From positions 4,915,501 through 4,979,500 of the forward strand of contig OU612074.1 in NCBI GenBank assembly GCA_914767715.1: a DNA stretch of 64,000 nucleotides. Reading direction: 5' to 3'. Each line of letters starts with the position of its first letter. Position 1 is the first letter of the stretch. The notes under the pieces were generated by a model, which saw only the letters and a program-made list of their open reading frames with translations, searched no databases and was not told where the DNA came from. Both the position numbers and the translations under genes were made by a program. The stretch is from Membranipora membranacea. Its lineage: Eukaryota; Bryozoa; Gymnolaemata; Cheilostomatida; Membraniporidae. This document shows, piece by piece, positions 13,055-25,782 of this stretch.

Positions 13055-16000
13055 TTAGCTGATCGATGAGTATCCATGAGTGTCTAGCTCATGTTGTGAG
13101 TACTCTTCGGTATCTTCAAACTCTATATAACCATCATCATGATTTCTACCAGCCGCTACATCTGGTCCTTCATAAGTGCAGGTGCTATTTGCATCAAGTT
13201 CATCATTTGGGCAGGTGTTATCTGCATCAGGTCCCTGGTAAGGGAAGGTGCTATCTGCATCAAGTTCCTTTTTAGGGCAACTGCTATCTGCAGCAGATCT
13301 CTTATAGGGGCAGGTGATACCTGCAGTAGGTCCCTCATAAGAGCTGGTGCTATCTGCATCAAGTTCTTTATCAGGGCAGGTGCTATCTGCAGAGACATCT
13401 CCTGCTGAAGGGATCATGTTTCTTGTTATCTCCTCTGATTGATGATGTTGGTAAGGCTCATCATAGATGAAGTCGGTGTCCTCGACAGTCGAGTTGAGTC
13501 TGATGATGTCATCATAATGGTTTTGATTTAATGGCTGCTGGCTTGTCTCACCTTGAGCAGAGTTAGCTGCTCCTGTAGTTATCTCCCCTACTCTTACATA
13601 TTCAGCTGTGAGTACGTATGCGGACCCGCTTGTGGTGTGATAATCACGTCTTGGCTGAGCACTTGGTGGAGATCTTATTGTTGTGCCTCTGCGTCCTATG
13701 GGCTGCACCTCCATCGGCTGGTTTGTGTTGTGTCCAATCACTCTCATTTCGGCAGGTATTTCTTCATAAATCTCTGCCTCGATTTCTGGTAGTCTGCACA
13801 GAGTGAATTTAATTGAATAAGTAACACCCATGATGACTAAATAAAGATGCAAAAAATGTGGACTGACCACTGATCAATGGTATGCTCTGACCCTTGATCA
13901 GTTGTATCCTGATTCACTCTGAAGACATCCGGTAGGACAAAAAGCATGGTTTGATCAAGAAGTTTTTCTTTGAGTGACAGACAGTGAAAGAAAATTGACA
14001 TTAACTAGAAGAAGTACTCAGAAGATATTTGATTGGATATGTGTGCTCAAACCTTGGATCTTGGGTGCCCTGCTGTGATATATATCGGGAGCGACATAGC
14101 AGTCCAAGAAGTAAGACGGTCATCAGAACAAAGAAACAGCCAGCGACTGCCACTGATATTACCACTATTCGGGTTGCTATAAGTAGACGAAAAAAAGAAA
14201 GTTTAACACTTTAGGGGTAGGAAGTGGCTCAGTTGGTTAGAGCAATGTTCCTTTAGCATGCAGATGTTGAATCCCACTGCAGTCCATCGACTACTGGGTT
14301 TTGGTTGGCCCCTAGGTGTGCTCCGACCTGCCTGCAAACAGAGAGCAACCTGATGCAGATATTGCGGCCCTCCAAGGCACTTACATTTTTCCGCCCATGC
14401 TTCGGGATGTGGCGTGTGATATCATCTGAATTTTAAATTTTTATCAACTTTTGCTTAGCTTATCTAGTGGTAGAAACACTAAAATGATGCAATTGCTGAT
14501 ACAACAAGGCATTCTATTTATTTATTGATTTATTTATAGAGGTTGGCTTGAAAGTATACAAATAACAGATAGTTAAAGGCAACTTGTTGACACAATCTTT
14601 CCTCTGAGAAAAGGATATGCTTGCTAATAGTTTCCAGCAATGCAATAATTGTTTATGGAATCGAACATGGTGTCATAATCCCCAAAATGCAATTGCTTAG
14701 AGAATAGCATTCTGGATAGTCTTGTGTCAAAGTTTGTCTCTGAAGCACGGCAGTGGTGGCACTACCTTCCATCAAGAAAGGCAACTCATAGAGTTCAAGG
14801 TTATGAGACATCAAACCCAGGTCCAAATACTTCTAAATTAAGGCTTTCCATTGTTTTCCTAATTTGGGTACTTAGTTTCGGTGAATCTTTCAGGCCCTAT
14901 GCTGCAGAGACGAATGTACGCCTCAACATGCGCAGAGTGAGAGCGTAGGGCTTGATATTGAGGTTCCCGCAATGCGATAACTTATGTAATAAGTCAAACT
15001 ATCAGGATAGCAATTTCCTATAGATGCTGGTGTGCATTCACGATTCCCATGATGCTATCAAAAAAGACAAGCTATCAAAATCTCCACAATGTAATCGTTC
15101 AGAGAATTGGGCATGCGTTCAAAATCCTACAATGCAATGCAATGTTGTAGAGATTAATTGAAAATTCTTTCATGATATCTTGGTGCAGCTGCGGTAGGTT
15201 CGAGATAATTGTGATGAGAATCACTTCAAATATGTATGTTATGTCAGGAGGAAAAAAACTCTTCCCCCCCCTTCGACAATTGAACATAATGAATCATTCG
15301 CTGGTCAGTGACAACCAGAAGCATTGGCTTATAAGTGAAAGCTTTCGCGCTATCCAAACTATCCCACATTGATTTGGTTTGTACGTGGGTAGTTCTCAAA
15401 CAATTTTCTCAAGTGATCAAAGACACATCACATGAGAAGTTTTGCTTTGTAGACGTATTATTGTTTAGCATCGGGTGGTACGCGTTATTCACAGTGAACA
15501 GACAACAGTTGTCTAAGTGCTCAGACTCCAAGGCGCAGGGAGTTACTTGCGCAAGCTATCAAACTCCTCGGGGAGAGGAGTTTGATAGCTTGCGCAAGTA
15601 ACTCCCTCCGCCTTGGACTCTGAGCATTTAAGCTAAGACAACAGGTACATGACAAAGCAGGTTGTCATCGAGTCAGTTGTGTTTATAAGTCTGCCTGTTA
15701 GATATGCAAATAGCTTGGCTTAAACTGACGGACATACATACATATAGGTCAATGAGTATGATCTCACCTGAGGGTGCTGGTTGAGTTGTATTATTGACTA
15801 TCGGATGTGACATGCCTGTTGTGGGTGCTGTTGGGTTTATTTCTGTTTGTGATTCTGTAACTGAGATCCTGGTTTGTGTGGTAGGCCCGTTGTGACTACT
15901 TCCATTCTGATTTTGAATCCCTGTACTAGTAGTGGGTGATACAGACAGACCAGGGCCTTCATGGTCGGTTATCGCAGTGCTGGTCGTAACCACCACATCT

Positions 16001-18746
16001 GTGATTTGTCCAGTCAAAGAGGATACGAAAGGGGTTCCACTCAGGCTGGATTCAGTTTTTGTCTGTTCTGGCCCCTTTGTCTCAGGTGATATAGAAGTAG
16101 CTGTCATTCGAGAGGCAGTCGTAGTAATCATGGTTGCTGTAGGCACAGGATTGGTAGTGGGTTGAGTTGTATGGCTAACATAAGGGGTTGTGGTAGGTGA
16201 TGGAGTCGTTGTTACCATTGTGGTAGATGATGAAGTCGTTGTTACCGTCGTATCTGCCGTTTGATCACATGTGAGCCTCCAATTATCTGTGTTCCCTTTT
16301 AAAAATAAATACTAATATATAAATACATAATATAATCATGAGCTATGTCTCGAGCTATTACTAAGATAAATGCCTCAATGTGCGAGTTATCTCCCATGTA
16401 AATTATTATGTGAATATTGCATCATCATAACTATATGGGTGCAATACAAGTTAGTCCTGTATATCAATACAAGGAAGTAATGCCAGTAATTTACTACATT
16501 GAGTGTATGACGTAACCCCCTTCAACGATACTTTGTATCCCACAGAAATAGTACTTAGAACTGAGGCAGATAGAGAGCAGATTAATAAACTTGGGCAATA
16601 TTAGAGCTTAGAATTGAAATGAAAATGTGCATTCTTTTTTTATTGAAGATGTTCCCCATAAGATTTTTCGGTAGAATTTCCCATCAGACTTTACTTTTAT
16701 ATATATATCATTCAGGGCAACCAAAAAATACAATCTAGTAACATGGCAACAGGTTGCAGATTTTTGCCTCTTCAAATGATAGTTTATAAAATATATAAAA
16801 GTAAAATTTGACCAAATAATCTGACGGAAGAATGATTCGGGAAAATCTGCAGTGCATGCACTCTCATATCAATAACAACAAATTCTTAGTCATGTAAAAC
16901 TAGAACCTACCTGCCATTTTTACATCTCCAATAGAGAATGCCACGCCTACAAGTATTCTATTCTCTGCAGGCAGCGGTAGGACTGAGAACATTCTGTAGA
17001 GCTGACACAACGTTAAGCTACCGGCAGCAGGGGGATATCCTCGCTGACCGATTGTAGAGACAGAGTTGTTCAACAGGTCTACCACCCGCAGAACCTCGTT
17101 ATCGTAATCAGCTATTAGGATAATGTGATTCGTTAGGAAGGTAAGAGAGCGTGGACGAGATGAGAATCTTGCCGAAGAGAGAGTGCCATCTATTAAACCT
17201 TTTTCGCCATCAAATGGAGTAAGATACTCCACTTCTACAGACTGAAGAGTGATTTTTCCAAGACCTCCATGGAAGGTGAAGTACAAAATCTCCTTACACG
17301 GGTCTACTGTCAGCGAGAGTGGGCCTAGAGCCACTCGAGCTATCGTTGATACCTGCTCTGTGTGCAGATTAAGTTTTCTGATAGATTTCCAGTCAGGGTC
17401 GGTGAAGGCGAGCTCACTGCTATTAGTAAAAGGAAGTTCGGTTATAGCCTCCATATATGTCAATCTAGCCTCTAAAAAAGGGCCATCCAAATATCCATAA
17501 GTACCTCCAACGACCGTAGATGTAGAATTGTCTTCACGTGATAAGAGCCTAATACAAAAGTTATTACGGTCTAGTACTAACACGTGGGTTTGATTGATTT
17601 GATAGAGCCCAGAAGGATATTTGAATCTAGCCTCAGGTCCTCTTCCCTCTGTGTATCCTCTGTTAGCGGTATCACCTGCCACCACATACGATTGACCTGT
17701 CTGCGGATTCAGTGTGTTTATGGAGTGTGCGTAGATATGCAGTATGTTACCCGGTACAAAGAGATCTTCTTGTAGATCTTTTGCTTCTGATTTTCTTCCA
17801 CCACCCGTGTAGTTCCACAGAGCATGTGGGTTACATCCTTCGACAGTCAAACTAAAATTAGTTGCAGATCTTACAATATGTGGCAAACAAAAGAACTTAT
17901 TTTCAGTACAGTGACACACACGTCCAGCACATCACCTCGCGTCTCATCCTGCCACGCCCTGCCATGCCATCTCAGATGAGGTCATGTCATACCACATCAC
18001 ACCACATCACATGGTACAATAGCACTGGTATAATAAATTTTAAAGGACCTAGGAAAAACAAAAACCCATCTCAACATCTATGTAACAACAATGGAGCAGA
18101 ATTTACCATACCAAAACAGGAGGAACAAAATTAGCCCTGAAGTTGATCTCGAACTAATTATGTAAGGATTAGAAAATAGTTGATACTCACCCATCTAAAG
18201 ATTTTCGATAAATGATAACATCAGATGATCGAATCAGTTTGACTAGAATTATCATCGCCTGCAATGAATGATAAAGTGACAAAGTTTCATTTTGTTTCCA
18301 TATGGTAGCAAAAATAAATGACACTTTGGATTCAATTCCACTTTGAAAATGGTGATACTCTTCTACAGGGAGAGGAGTCGTTTTAAGGGAGAAGTGTATG
18401 TTGTGTCTGCAGAGAGAGGTGTACTGCATGTAAAACACAAATATAAGACTTACAAATTGGAATATAGAGCTGTAACAGGTCTACGGTGATAATTACAAAA
18501 GCCTATACGCGTAAAAATAAGCTCCAAACTTTGTGGTTTGAAGGCCAAATGGGTGCCATCTAAAGTTTGACATATATGAGCAACCCGACCCACCCCCCCG
18601 CTTCTAACAAACACTCTCCCCCAGCAAGCATTCTTTTGAAACCATAAGTGATACAATATCAGATAATTTTACACTTTCTGTGACAATCAGGCATGAACGA
18701 TAAATATACTCACAAGATGAACGCAGACTGTAGAAACTTGAGCCAT
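13055..18746 (-). CDS. NHL-propeller single-pass receptor-like protein with tyrosine-rich tail
   Basis: Six exons on the minus strand: 18746-18714, 18423-18191, 17851-16911, 16295-15768, 14176-14053, 13793-13055. Phases agree throughout and sum to 865 residues. Residues about 90-400 form NHL-type propeller blades (NPQTGQSYVVAGD, GRGPEARFKYPSGLY, GTYGYLDGPFLEARL). Residues about 405-578 are a Thr/Ser/Pro-rich mucin-like stalk with N-glycosylation sites. Residues about 581-606 are one hydrophobic helix followed by CRSR, a stop-transfer signal. The remaining 246 residues are a cytoplasmic tail with EIYEEIP, AEYVRVGE, HYDDII, IYDEPY and GYIEFED, plus seven units of an 11-residue repeat (DADSTCPxKEL / DADSTxxYEGP). 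I infer a surface receptor or adhesion protein that signals by tyrosine phosphorylation; I do not recognise an orthologue. Weak point: the 11-residue first exon lacks a clear signal peptide. An alternative first exon at 19052-18996 would supply a hydrophobic leader in the same phase. Confidence 0.82.
14213..14437 (+). mobile_element. tRNA-derived SINE, family A
   Basis: The head reads GGAAGTGGCTCAGTTGGTTA, an RNA polymerase III A box, with a B-box-like GATGTTGAATCCC about 35 bp on. A conserved body follows (CTCCGACCTGCCTGC, GAGAGCAA). A second copy of the same family lies in reverse at 52240-52435, which supports a dispersed SINE rather than a tRNA gene. It sits in the NHL gene intron between the stalk and membrane exons, antisense to that gene. 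Confidence 0.75.
15509..15635. mobile_element. Short foldback element (hairpin) with 9-bp flanking repeats
   Basis: A hairpin with arms 15518-15569 and 15575-15626, five bases of loop and only a few mismatches, lies in an intron of the NHL gene. The 9-bp direct repeat AGACAACAG occurs at 15500-15508 and 15636-15644, as expected for a target-site duplication. It has no coding capacity. The RNA would fold into a long near-perfect stem. Confidence 0.7.
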
Positions 18747-19918
18747 CCTTCGTTGTGGTGATCTTTGTTCAATGTGTTCGATGTGTGGTAATCAACACCG
18801 CTCATTTAAAATGCCTAGTCATGAAAAGCTGCTGATACTGCCTTGTTGTTTTGAGGAAACAGTTCTACTAATAACAGTACTTTTGTGAAAACTATTCAGA
18901 CTGTTATGACTGGAGACTTTCTTTACGTTATGTAATATTTTGTTGAATTTTAAAATTATAAAGCATGAATAGAATGTCTTGACATAATCATTAACATGAA
19001 CACTACAAAGTTCGGCCAATGCCAGCACAAGTCCCGCCTCTATCGCTAACATTAAATCAAGCAATTACACAATTTCCGTCTTTACAAACATGGTTTGAAG
19101 CTTAGCCAAACTGAATTAAGATGACTTTGATTGAAGAACTACTCCTCAACCACAGTCAATCATTTACTCAAAAGAAGAGCCAGATTATTGGAAAAAGTCG
19201 AATACGCCTGAGCCCTGAAGGCGCACTGTCATTTTATATGAATAATAAACTCTACTGTACATTCAAGCGATTTTTAAGCTCTTCAAGTACAGACTGTTTT
19301 AGGTGTTGTGTGTTATTCTCATCCCACTTTGTTCCCCTTTAAAACAAGGGGGATCATGCTGTTGATGTTTTCATAATCTCAAAAATGACAGGAAAATCAA
19401 TTGCTTGTAGTCCTTTTAACAACTTAAAATCTGTCCATTATCTCAGCCTAAGATCTGGTATCAAATGCTGAGCAGGTAATGTCACTTTAAATGTCATAGT
19501 TATTCTGATTTTTCTACAGAGACATCAGAATAACTATAACTGATGTAATTAAATTTAATTTAAGAGTGACAGTAAAATTATTCACGCCAAACCTATGTCT
19601 AATGTCAAAATCACAGAGCCAATACAGCTGCTTTAGAAAGGGAATAAAGTTTTTCCCAAATTATTTCATAATTACTGGTTGTAGGCTTGTTATTGTAAAA
19701 TTTCTCATTTATCAGAGTTTATATAGCTATTTGAAAGCCATAAATCTAAGTTATATTTAATGTGCCCTCAAAGATACTCGATGAGCCATGAGGTAAGTGT
19801 GCTTAGTGACTAGCGATGAAACTTGTTCACAGGATAGACCAATGTTTGGTGAATAAGACATGATACAAGAGTATAGAGAATAGTAGAGTATAGTATACAT
19901 GCCAAATAGTCTTTAAGG
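18747..19918. other. Divergent intergenic stretch between the NHL and Mab-21 genes
   Basis: The two genes start head to head, so promoters for both should lie here; no TATA box stands out. On the minus strand, 19052-18996 encodes a Met followed by a hydrophobic stretch (GLVLALAELCSV) and ends at a possible GT donor in phase 0, a possible alternative leader exon for the NHL gene. A small hairpin lies at 19481-19570. Confidence 0.45.
19481..19570. repeat. Small inverted repeat (MITE-like hairpin)
   Basis: ATAGTTATTCTGAT is followed 14 bp later by its reverse complement, and the outer ends GTCACT and AGTGAC also pair. Total about 90 bp. No flanking duplication was found, so its origin as a transposon is only likely. 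Confidence 0.55.
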
Positions 19919-22093
19919 ATGGAGTTGCAATGCCAGGAAAGCCTAAGCATTTGTAGTGAGGGAAAATCTCTACGATATAAGACACGTAGTCTGCCTCATC
20001 ACGCACCTGACTGTCGCCTCACGCAGAAGGACGGAGTTTGGTTTTGGGATACTAAACCTGACTGTATCAATGGAGGGGAAGCTGCATCTGTCAGTACTGA
20101 GCAAATAGTGAATATATACACTCAAATTGGAGCTACGCTTATCTCACCAAAGGTAATAGAACTAACACTCTTTGGTGGGTGAGTGATATTGCAAAAGTCA
20201 GGCATTGTGACTTTTTAGATATCACTCTCGATTCTCAGAGGTAACTATTTTGCTCTAAAACTAGCATTCAACATTCAATCAGACATTAAGATAAACTGCA
20301 TGAAGAGTTTCCATATCACAGCCTTAAGGTGCTTTTATGACTGGACGATTCCGAGGCCAAGTGCTGTAAGGGCTAAATCTGACCTAAATCCAACACGACT
20401 AAGCAACAAGACCGCGCAACAAATGGTCTTAACTGCAAGGTGAGCAGTTGCGGACATTTCAGGGAATCGGCGTTTCAATTCATAATTCATAGGCACTCAA
20501 TAGTATGAAGTCTATAGTAATTCACTGTAAAGTTTCCTGGCATGAAGGCTAGTAAAACTCGGCCTGTTTTAATCTGGACCATATTTTCTCTTATGAAAAA
20601 TTGCCAATATTAATAGTCCAGGCATAAAAGCACTGAAAGATTTACTTGAATTTTGTTTTGATCTGCTACTTTTCTACCATGTGATTAAGTCTCAGCTCTG
20701 AAAACCTCAGGGCAATTTTATCAAAGTATTTTAGATGGGTAATACTTTTATGAAATTGCCAATTCGTCAAGGCGACATGAAAATACTTGTACTGACCAGG
20801 CCGTAGTATAGAACAATATAGTAGAGGTAGTGAAAGTCCGAGGCAAGTCCATCATGAGGATGGGTGCTGAACGGTCCTCACAAGCAAAAGGTAAAAAAAT
20901 AGCGAATTGAAATCCCAGAGGTGATGATTCTGACATGTATTATTCAATTAGTGTGTTTGGGCCACTGTATTTAGCTTTCTATTAGAGCTAGAACTATTTG
21001 TCTGTCATAACCTTGCAGGCACTGAGAGGATTTATAAAGTTGACAGGAGAATTTACAGAGATGTCTCGCAGGCTGCCTTCATTGTATAACTTATTCAATA
21101 TGAAGTCTCTTCAGACTGGATTACTCATATTCCTCATCATAATGGCTATCTCATGGTCTCTGTTTGCTGTATTCATAGACAGCGACGGGTAGGTATGTAA
21201 CTCTACAGACACTATAGCAGTGACACCTGATTTCACACAAACATATTGTAGCATATCATAACACTTAAATGAAATGCACTCCCAAAATGTAGAACTAGTG
21301 TAAATGGTTGTGAGGGGTCAGTCCTTGGGTTGGTATTCTGAAAAAAGCGTTTTGTTCTTGTCGGTTTATTAGTGATATTTGAGTACTGTACATATTGGGT
21401 ATAATTCAAATGGGTGTAATTTTGAAAAAAATTGTATAGATTTCTCTTTTGAAATCCCTCACTTCACATGGACCATTCCTCCAATTTATTCTTTTACTAC
21501 CTTAATATCTTATTCTTGTTCTCCAGAGTCTCAGCTTTGATTTGATATAGTGGTGCTCCAATCTTCTAAGTTCACGAAATACATTAACTGTGCTACTATT
21601 AGGGATCTGTCGGTTCACTGGATGATTATTTTTTACTGGTAGCGTTTATTCTGTTATAGGTAGCACTGTACCTTATGATTCCTGCACTTGGACCTATGAT
21701 CATGATGATGCTTGTTCCATGCTTTTGGGAATTTATACCCCTTTGCAGTGGTGGGTTTAGACTAAGCTCAGGTTTAAAGTCACTTATACCATTCCTTGAA
21801 GTTTGCTGTATCTCCCAGGAGAACTTTGAGCAGCTGTTTCAAGAGGTGTGTATCTTAACATTTCATTAAATTTATTGTATTGATATTAATAATTTTTATT
21901 ATTCATAAGTATAATTATTAACTCTGAACTTTGTAAGAGGTTTTCTCATCACTTTGACTGATATAAATACAAATTGTGGCTTTTCTATTAAAGCATTATG
22001 TTGGCAAAATAAGAGCAAGGACTGCTGTAATTTTTCATTTTGTCTGGGACCAGACAAACAAATAGATAAACTGCCTTCCTTGGGTAAATTTTC

Positions 22094-22352
22094 TTTAAAG
22101 ACTACCCATAGACCCAAGCATGTGATAGTCAGGCAGTTACTCATGATAAAGTTGTGTCATATTTGAATAGTAAAAAAATTCATCATAATCCAGAGAATGG
22201 GAGTAACCTTCCCTTGTGGAAAGGCACTCTTTCCCACTATCATTAATTCTTGCCATGTAGAGCAATGCATTATTACCATAAAAATCTGACACAACTTTAT
22301 GATAAGTTACTGCCTGACTATTACATACTTTGGTCTTTGGAAAGGCTTTAAA
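22094..22352. mobile_element. MITE with about 70-bp TIRs bounded by TTAA
   Basis: The left end (22094-22165) and the right end in reverse (22352-22284) share TTTAAAG, an AGACC core, ATAGTCAGGCAGT and ATAAAGTTGTGTCA. Both ends sit on TTTAAA, so a TTAA target duplication, as in piggyBac-type elements, is plausible, although the tips do not show the usual CCC start. The element lies in intron 3 of the Mab-21 gene and has no open frame of note. Confidence 0.7.
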
Positions 22353-23040
22353 TGTTAGTAAATTTCAGTTCACTTACTGTAGGAGGACTTTGGTATGAGT
22401 GATTACAAACTTGTGGGTAGTGCTGGAGACAAGTTTGGATTTTACGCATCAGAAGGAACCAATAAACTGCCGCAGACAAACCGATCAGTCTTAACACAGG
22501 ATATTGACATAAATATATTTGTGAATACACTAAAACTTCATAGATGCCACCTGAAGGCTATTCCTGGTGCGCTTGGCTTTACTTGGATATTTCTCCCTAC
22601 GCTAGAGGTAAAATTAAGATAACTTGGTGGTTGTACTTCAGTGTTGATATAATGAGACCTATTTTGACACTGACTAATGAGTGGTGGTGTCTCGAAATAT
22701 ATAATGAGCAAGATATTGAAACTTTACTTCCAAAGACATTTCAATTTCTTTGGCAAACTGGTGATAATTAATTTTCAAATAAGTTGAGAGATACGAGGCT
22801 AGAGGTGACTGCTACATTGTTTAGACACAAAACTGAAATTCTGTGCTCAAATCTCTGGTATTTCCTTTTAGACACTCATTATTACAGATCAACGGTATTT
22901 TGTGGAATTGGTTTTGTCACTTCAGCAACAATGCATATATGAATACCCCTTATATTTGCTGACAAGATGATGTCATTTATGGCCTTCTAAGATGCATTTT
23001 GGTTTATTAGGTGGTATCACATCCTCAGTAGGGGAATTGT

Positions 23041-23105
23041 CAGCACCTTGTGACCCTGTGGCCCTTTGACCATGTAACCCTGTGACCCTATGACCCTGTT
23101 CACTG
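23041..23105 (+). repeat. TGTGACCC-type short tandem repeat
   Basis: Six to seven imperfect units of 7-9 bp (TGTGACCC, TATGACCC) directly precede exon 5 of the Mab-21 gene, ending about 14 bp before the acceptor at 23117-23118. Confidence 0.65.
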
Positions 23106-25782
23106 ACTCTATTTCCAGTATGACAAGCTGATAGATCCAGTTCTCAAATACAGTTTTGCCCGTCATCCAAGATTAGATGGATATTCCCTCTCAGGGTGCC
23201 AGCTGGCACTGAACATGTCTCAGTTCTTTTAAACCTCATCAACATCTGAATCAACAAAACTTATCCAGCAATTTCCCGCTTTGACTCTTCAGACGGTTGC
23301 CAAGGGGCCTAATGGTTCTCAAGTCTTTGAGGTGAACACAAAATGAATGGAATCAAAAGGATCTCAAAGCCTTTAGACATCCTTTCCTTTATGTATGGTT
23401 TAAGGACGACTATCAACTCTTCAGATGTGATAAGGGGATACAAAATAGCTCAGCAGCTCACAACTGGAGGGTTATTTTAATGTTGCGGTTCAGTTTTGCA
23501 TTACTGCGTAAAAGCTAATTAAATTGAATTACTGATTTAGAATCTGAGTTAATTCCACAAAAAAGTTTTGATAAAAAAATTAGATTAATAGTCAAGTTTG
23601 GAAACTGATCCTTTACAGAACCACTTGATCTGAAGTACGCCGTAGGTTTGCATTTCTTTCACACTGGTCAACCTGTGATCTTGAAGTGTCAAATGGAAAA
23701 TCATTCATTTTTCAGGTAGACTATGCATTTGCTCTACGATACCCACATTGGCCTAAAGAAGCAGCTGAGTGGATAAGCAGGAAGAGAGCAGGGATAGACA
23801 GCCATACTATTGAAAACATTGCATCAAGAGGATGTTATCTGGTGCACAAACCTTGTGGTAATTAAAACAGGAGTTCGGAAAAGTTAAAGTTAAAGATTTC
23901 TAAATCAGAAATAAGAATAATTTGTGCGATCGATGTTTCTGACATTTCATTATTTCCAGTAAAATTGAAATCATAATTTGATTGTAGGATTGTAGGCCTA
24001 CTATGACTAGCCAATGTGTTTGCTCTGATTAGCTGTCGGGTGGGAAAGAGAGCCAATGCCATGTCATAGAGATCACCTATGGAGATATAATGGAAGTGAA
24101 CTGCATTACTTAACACTCACCATAATATATATATAGGTACTTTCAGGAAAGTACCATCTAATCTGGCATTGACTCTTCAACCACCCAGCGCATCCAAACA
24201 GAGCCAACGCATTGGTTAAGAATGTCAAATATTTCAACTCATCTTGCAATGGCTATATTGTTTTCACTACAACTAGAGGTAATATGTGTTTCAGGTAATG
24301 ATAGAGATTCACATCTACACGAATATGACTGGAGATTTACATTCGCTTCCGCTGAAGCTGATCTCTTCCACTATCACAGTGATAAGAAAGCACTCAAGTT
24401 ATCTTATGTTATTCTAAAGTTTCTCATCAAAAACACAGTTGGACGCCGCACTGGATTGGCAACACATTTTCACCAGGTATGTAAATTTATCAATGCAGCG
24501 TCTTTTGGAATCTTATGTTGCTGACTCTGCACAAAACGTGCTGTGATGATATAAGTGATCGAAATCAAATCGAATGTAACTTCTCTTAAACCAGAGGCCT
24601 CAATTAAATATCTGTAAGATGAACATAGATTTAGTTGTCAAAATGCAACTTTTTGATCTGAATTTTGAACAATTTAAGATATGACAACTTCCCAGATAGA
24701 TTTCATAACCTCTCTATTTTGTCAAATACATCTGAAGTTGTGAATGATCAAGTTTGAATTGAAAGGATCACACTGTACATGTTATGATAACTGGTTTCAG
24801 AGTATCTGTCACTTTTGGAGAAGTAGAGCAGCCAAGCAGACACCTGTGCTTAGGACTTATCATCTTAAGACTGTGTTCTTATGGTTAGCAGAGAGGGTAA
24901 GCAGTATATGCCTAGAGTAACAAATCAAATATGGTCCGATCATATAGCTTTTGATTTATGGTCTATGGTATTAATTTTTGTAGTTGAATGGCCGACAAGT
25001 TTAGTTATGCTCGCGCCCACCACTTTTGAAAAGCACTTACCCTGATAATAAAAAGACTGAGATCTCAATGAAGGTGCTCCAGAAGAGTAAAGTGTTTGCA
25101 GGAGGAAAGTTTAGCAAGGCTAAGTTTTATTGCTAGCTAACATTAAGTCACCCCTGTCTGGCTCTACTCAACTCTTGCTAAGATTTGATCCCCAAGGGTA
25201 AAACAAATATTGCTCGGAGAAACAATGCCATCGTTTTCATTAGAAATGTGATTGGTTGCTCCTCTTTCAAGGAGACAGTTTTGGACTTTTGGCAACAGAG
25301 ACCTAGCAGGTGTGTTTATGAAACTACTGGATGAGTATATTCGCTGTTTGGAAACTCAGTCACTACCCAACTACTTTATCAGGTTTGTTGGAAACTGAGT
25401 TCTGTGAATTATAGTGTTGACCATCGGGTTTGTTTGAGTTTGAAGTAGGGAGATTGGGATTGGATTGGAGCTGGGGATCAGAGAGAGCTCAGTGTTAGAG
25501 GCGTCTGAATTGGGATCACAAGGTCCTGGGTACTTTGGGTGCGCTGTTTGTCTAGTACTACCTGATTGAATGTCGCGGGCCATTCATTCTAGCCGACATA
25601 AAATGATTAACGGATATTGTGCGGCCATATTCCAGAAGCCTTCAAACTTGGAAGTTGGGAATAAGGAGGTATGTTATCATTATTATTATGACTAGCTCTA
25701 CAGATTAAATACTGTGCTTTCTTCTCATTGGCAAAGAGGCAACAGCTCCCTACATTGAGGGAATACTTTGGATAGGCAGACA

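Noticed and set aside
15673-16218. Thr-rich frame as a separate mucin gene
   Set aside because: It has proper acceptor and donor phases joining it to the NHL and membrane exons, so it is the stalk of that protein.
23200-23272. A mini-intron that would remove the TAA at 23230
   Set aside because: The only GT before the stop that I could pair (after 23195) leaves phase 2, while the candidate acceptors at 23272 and 23293 need phase 0.
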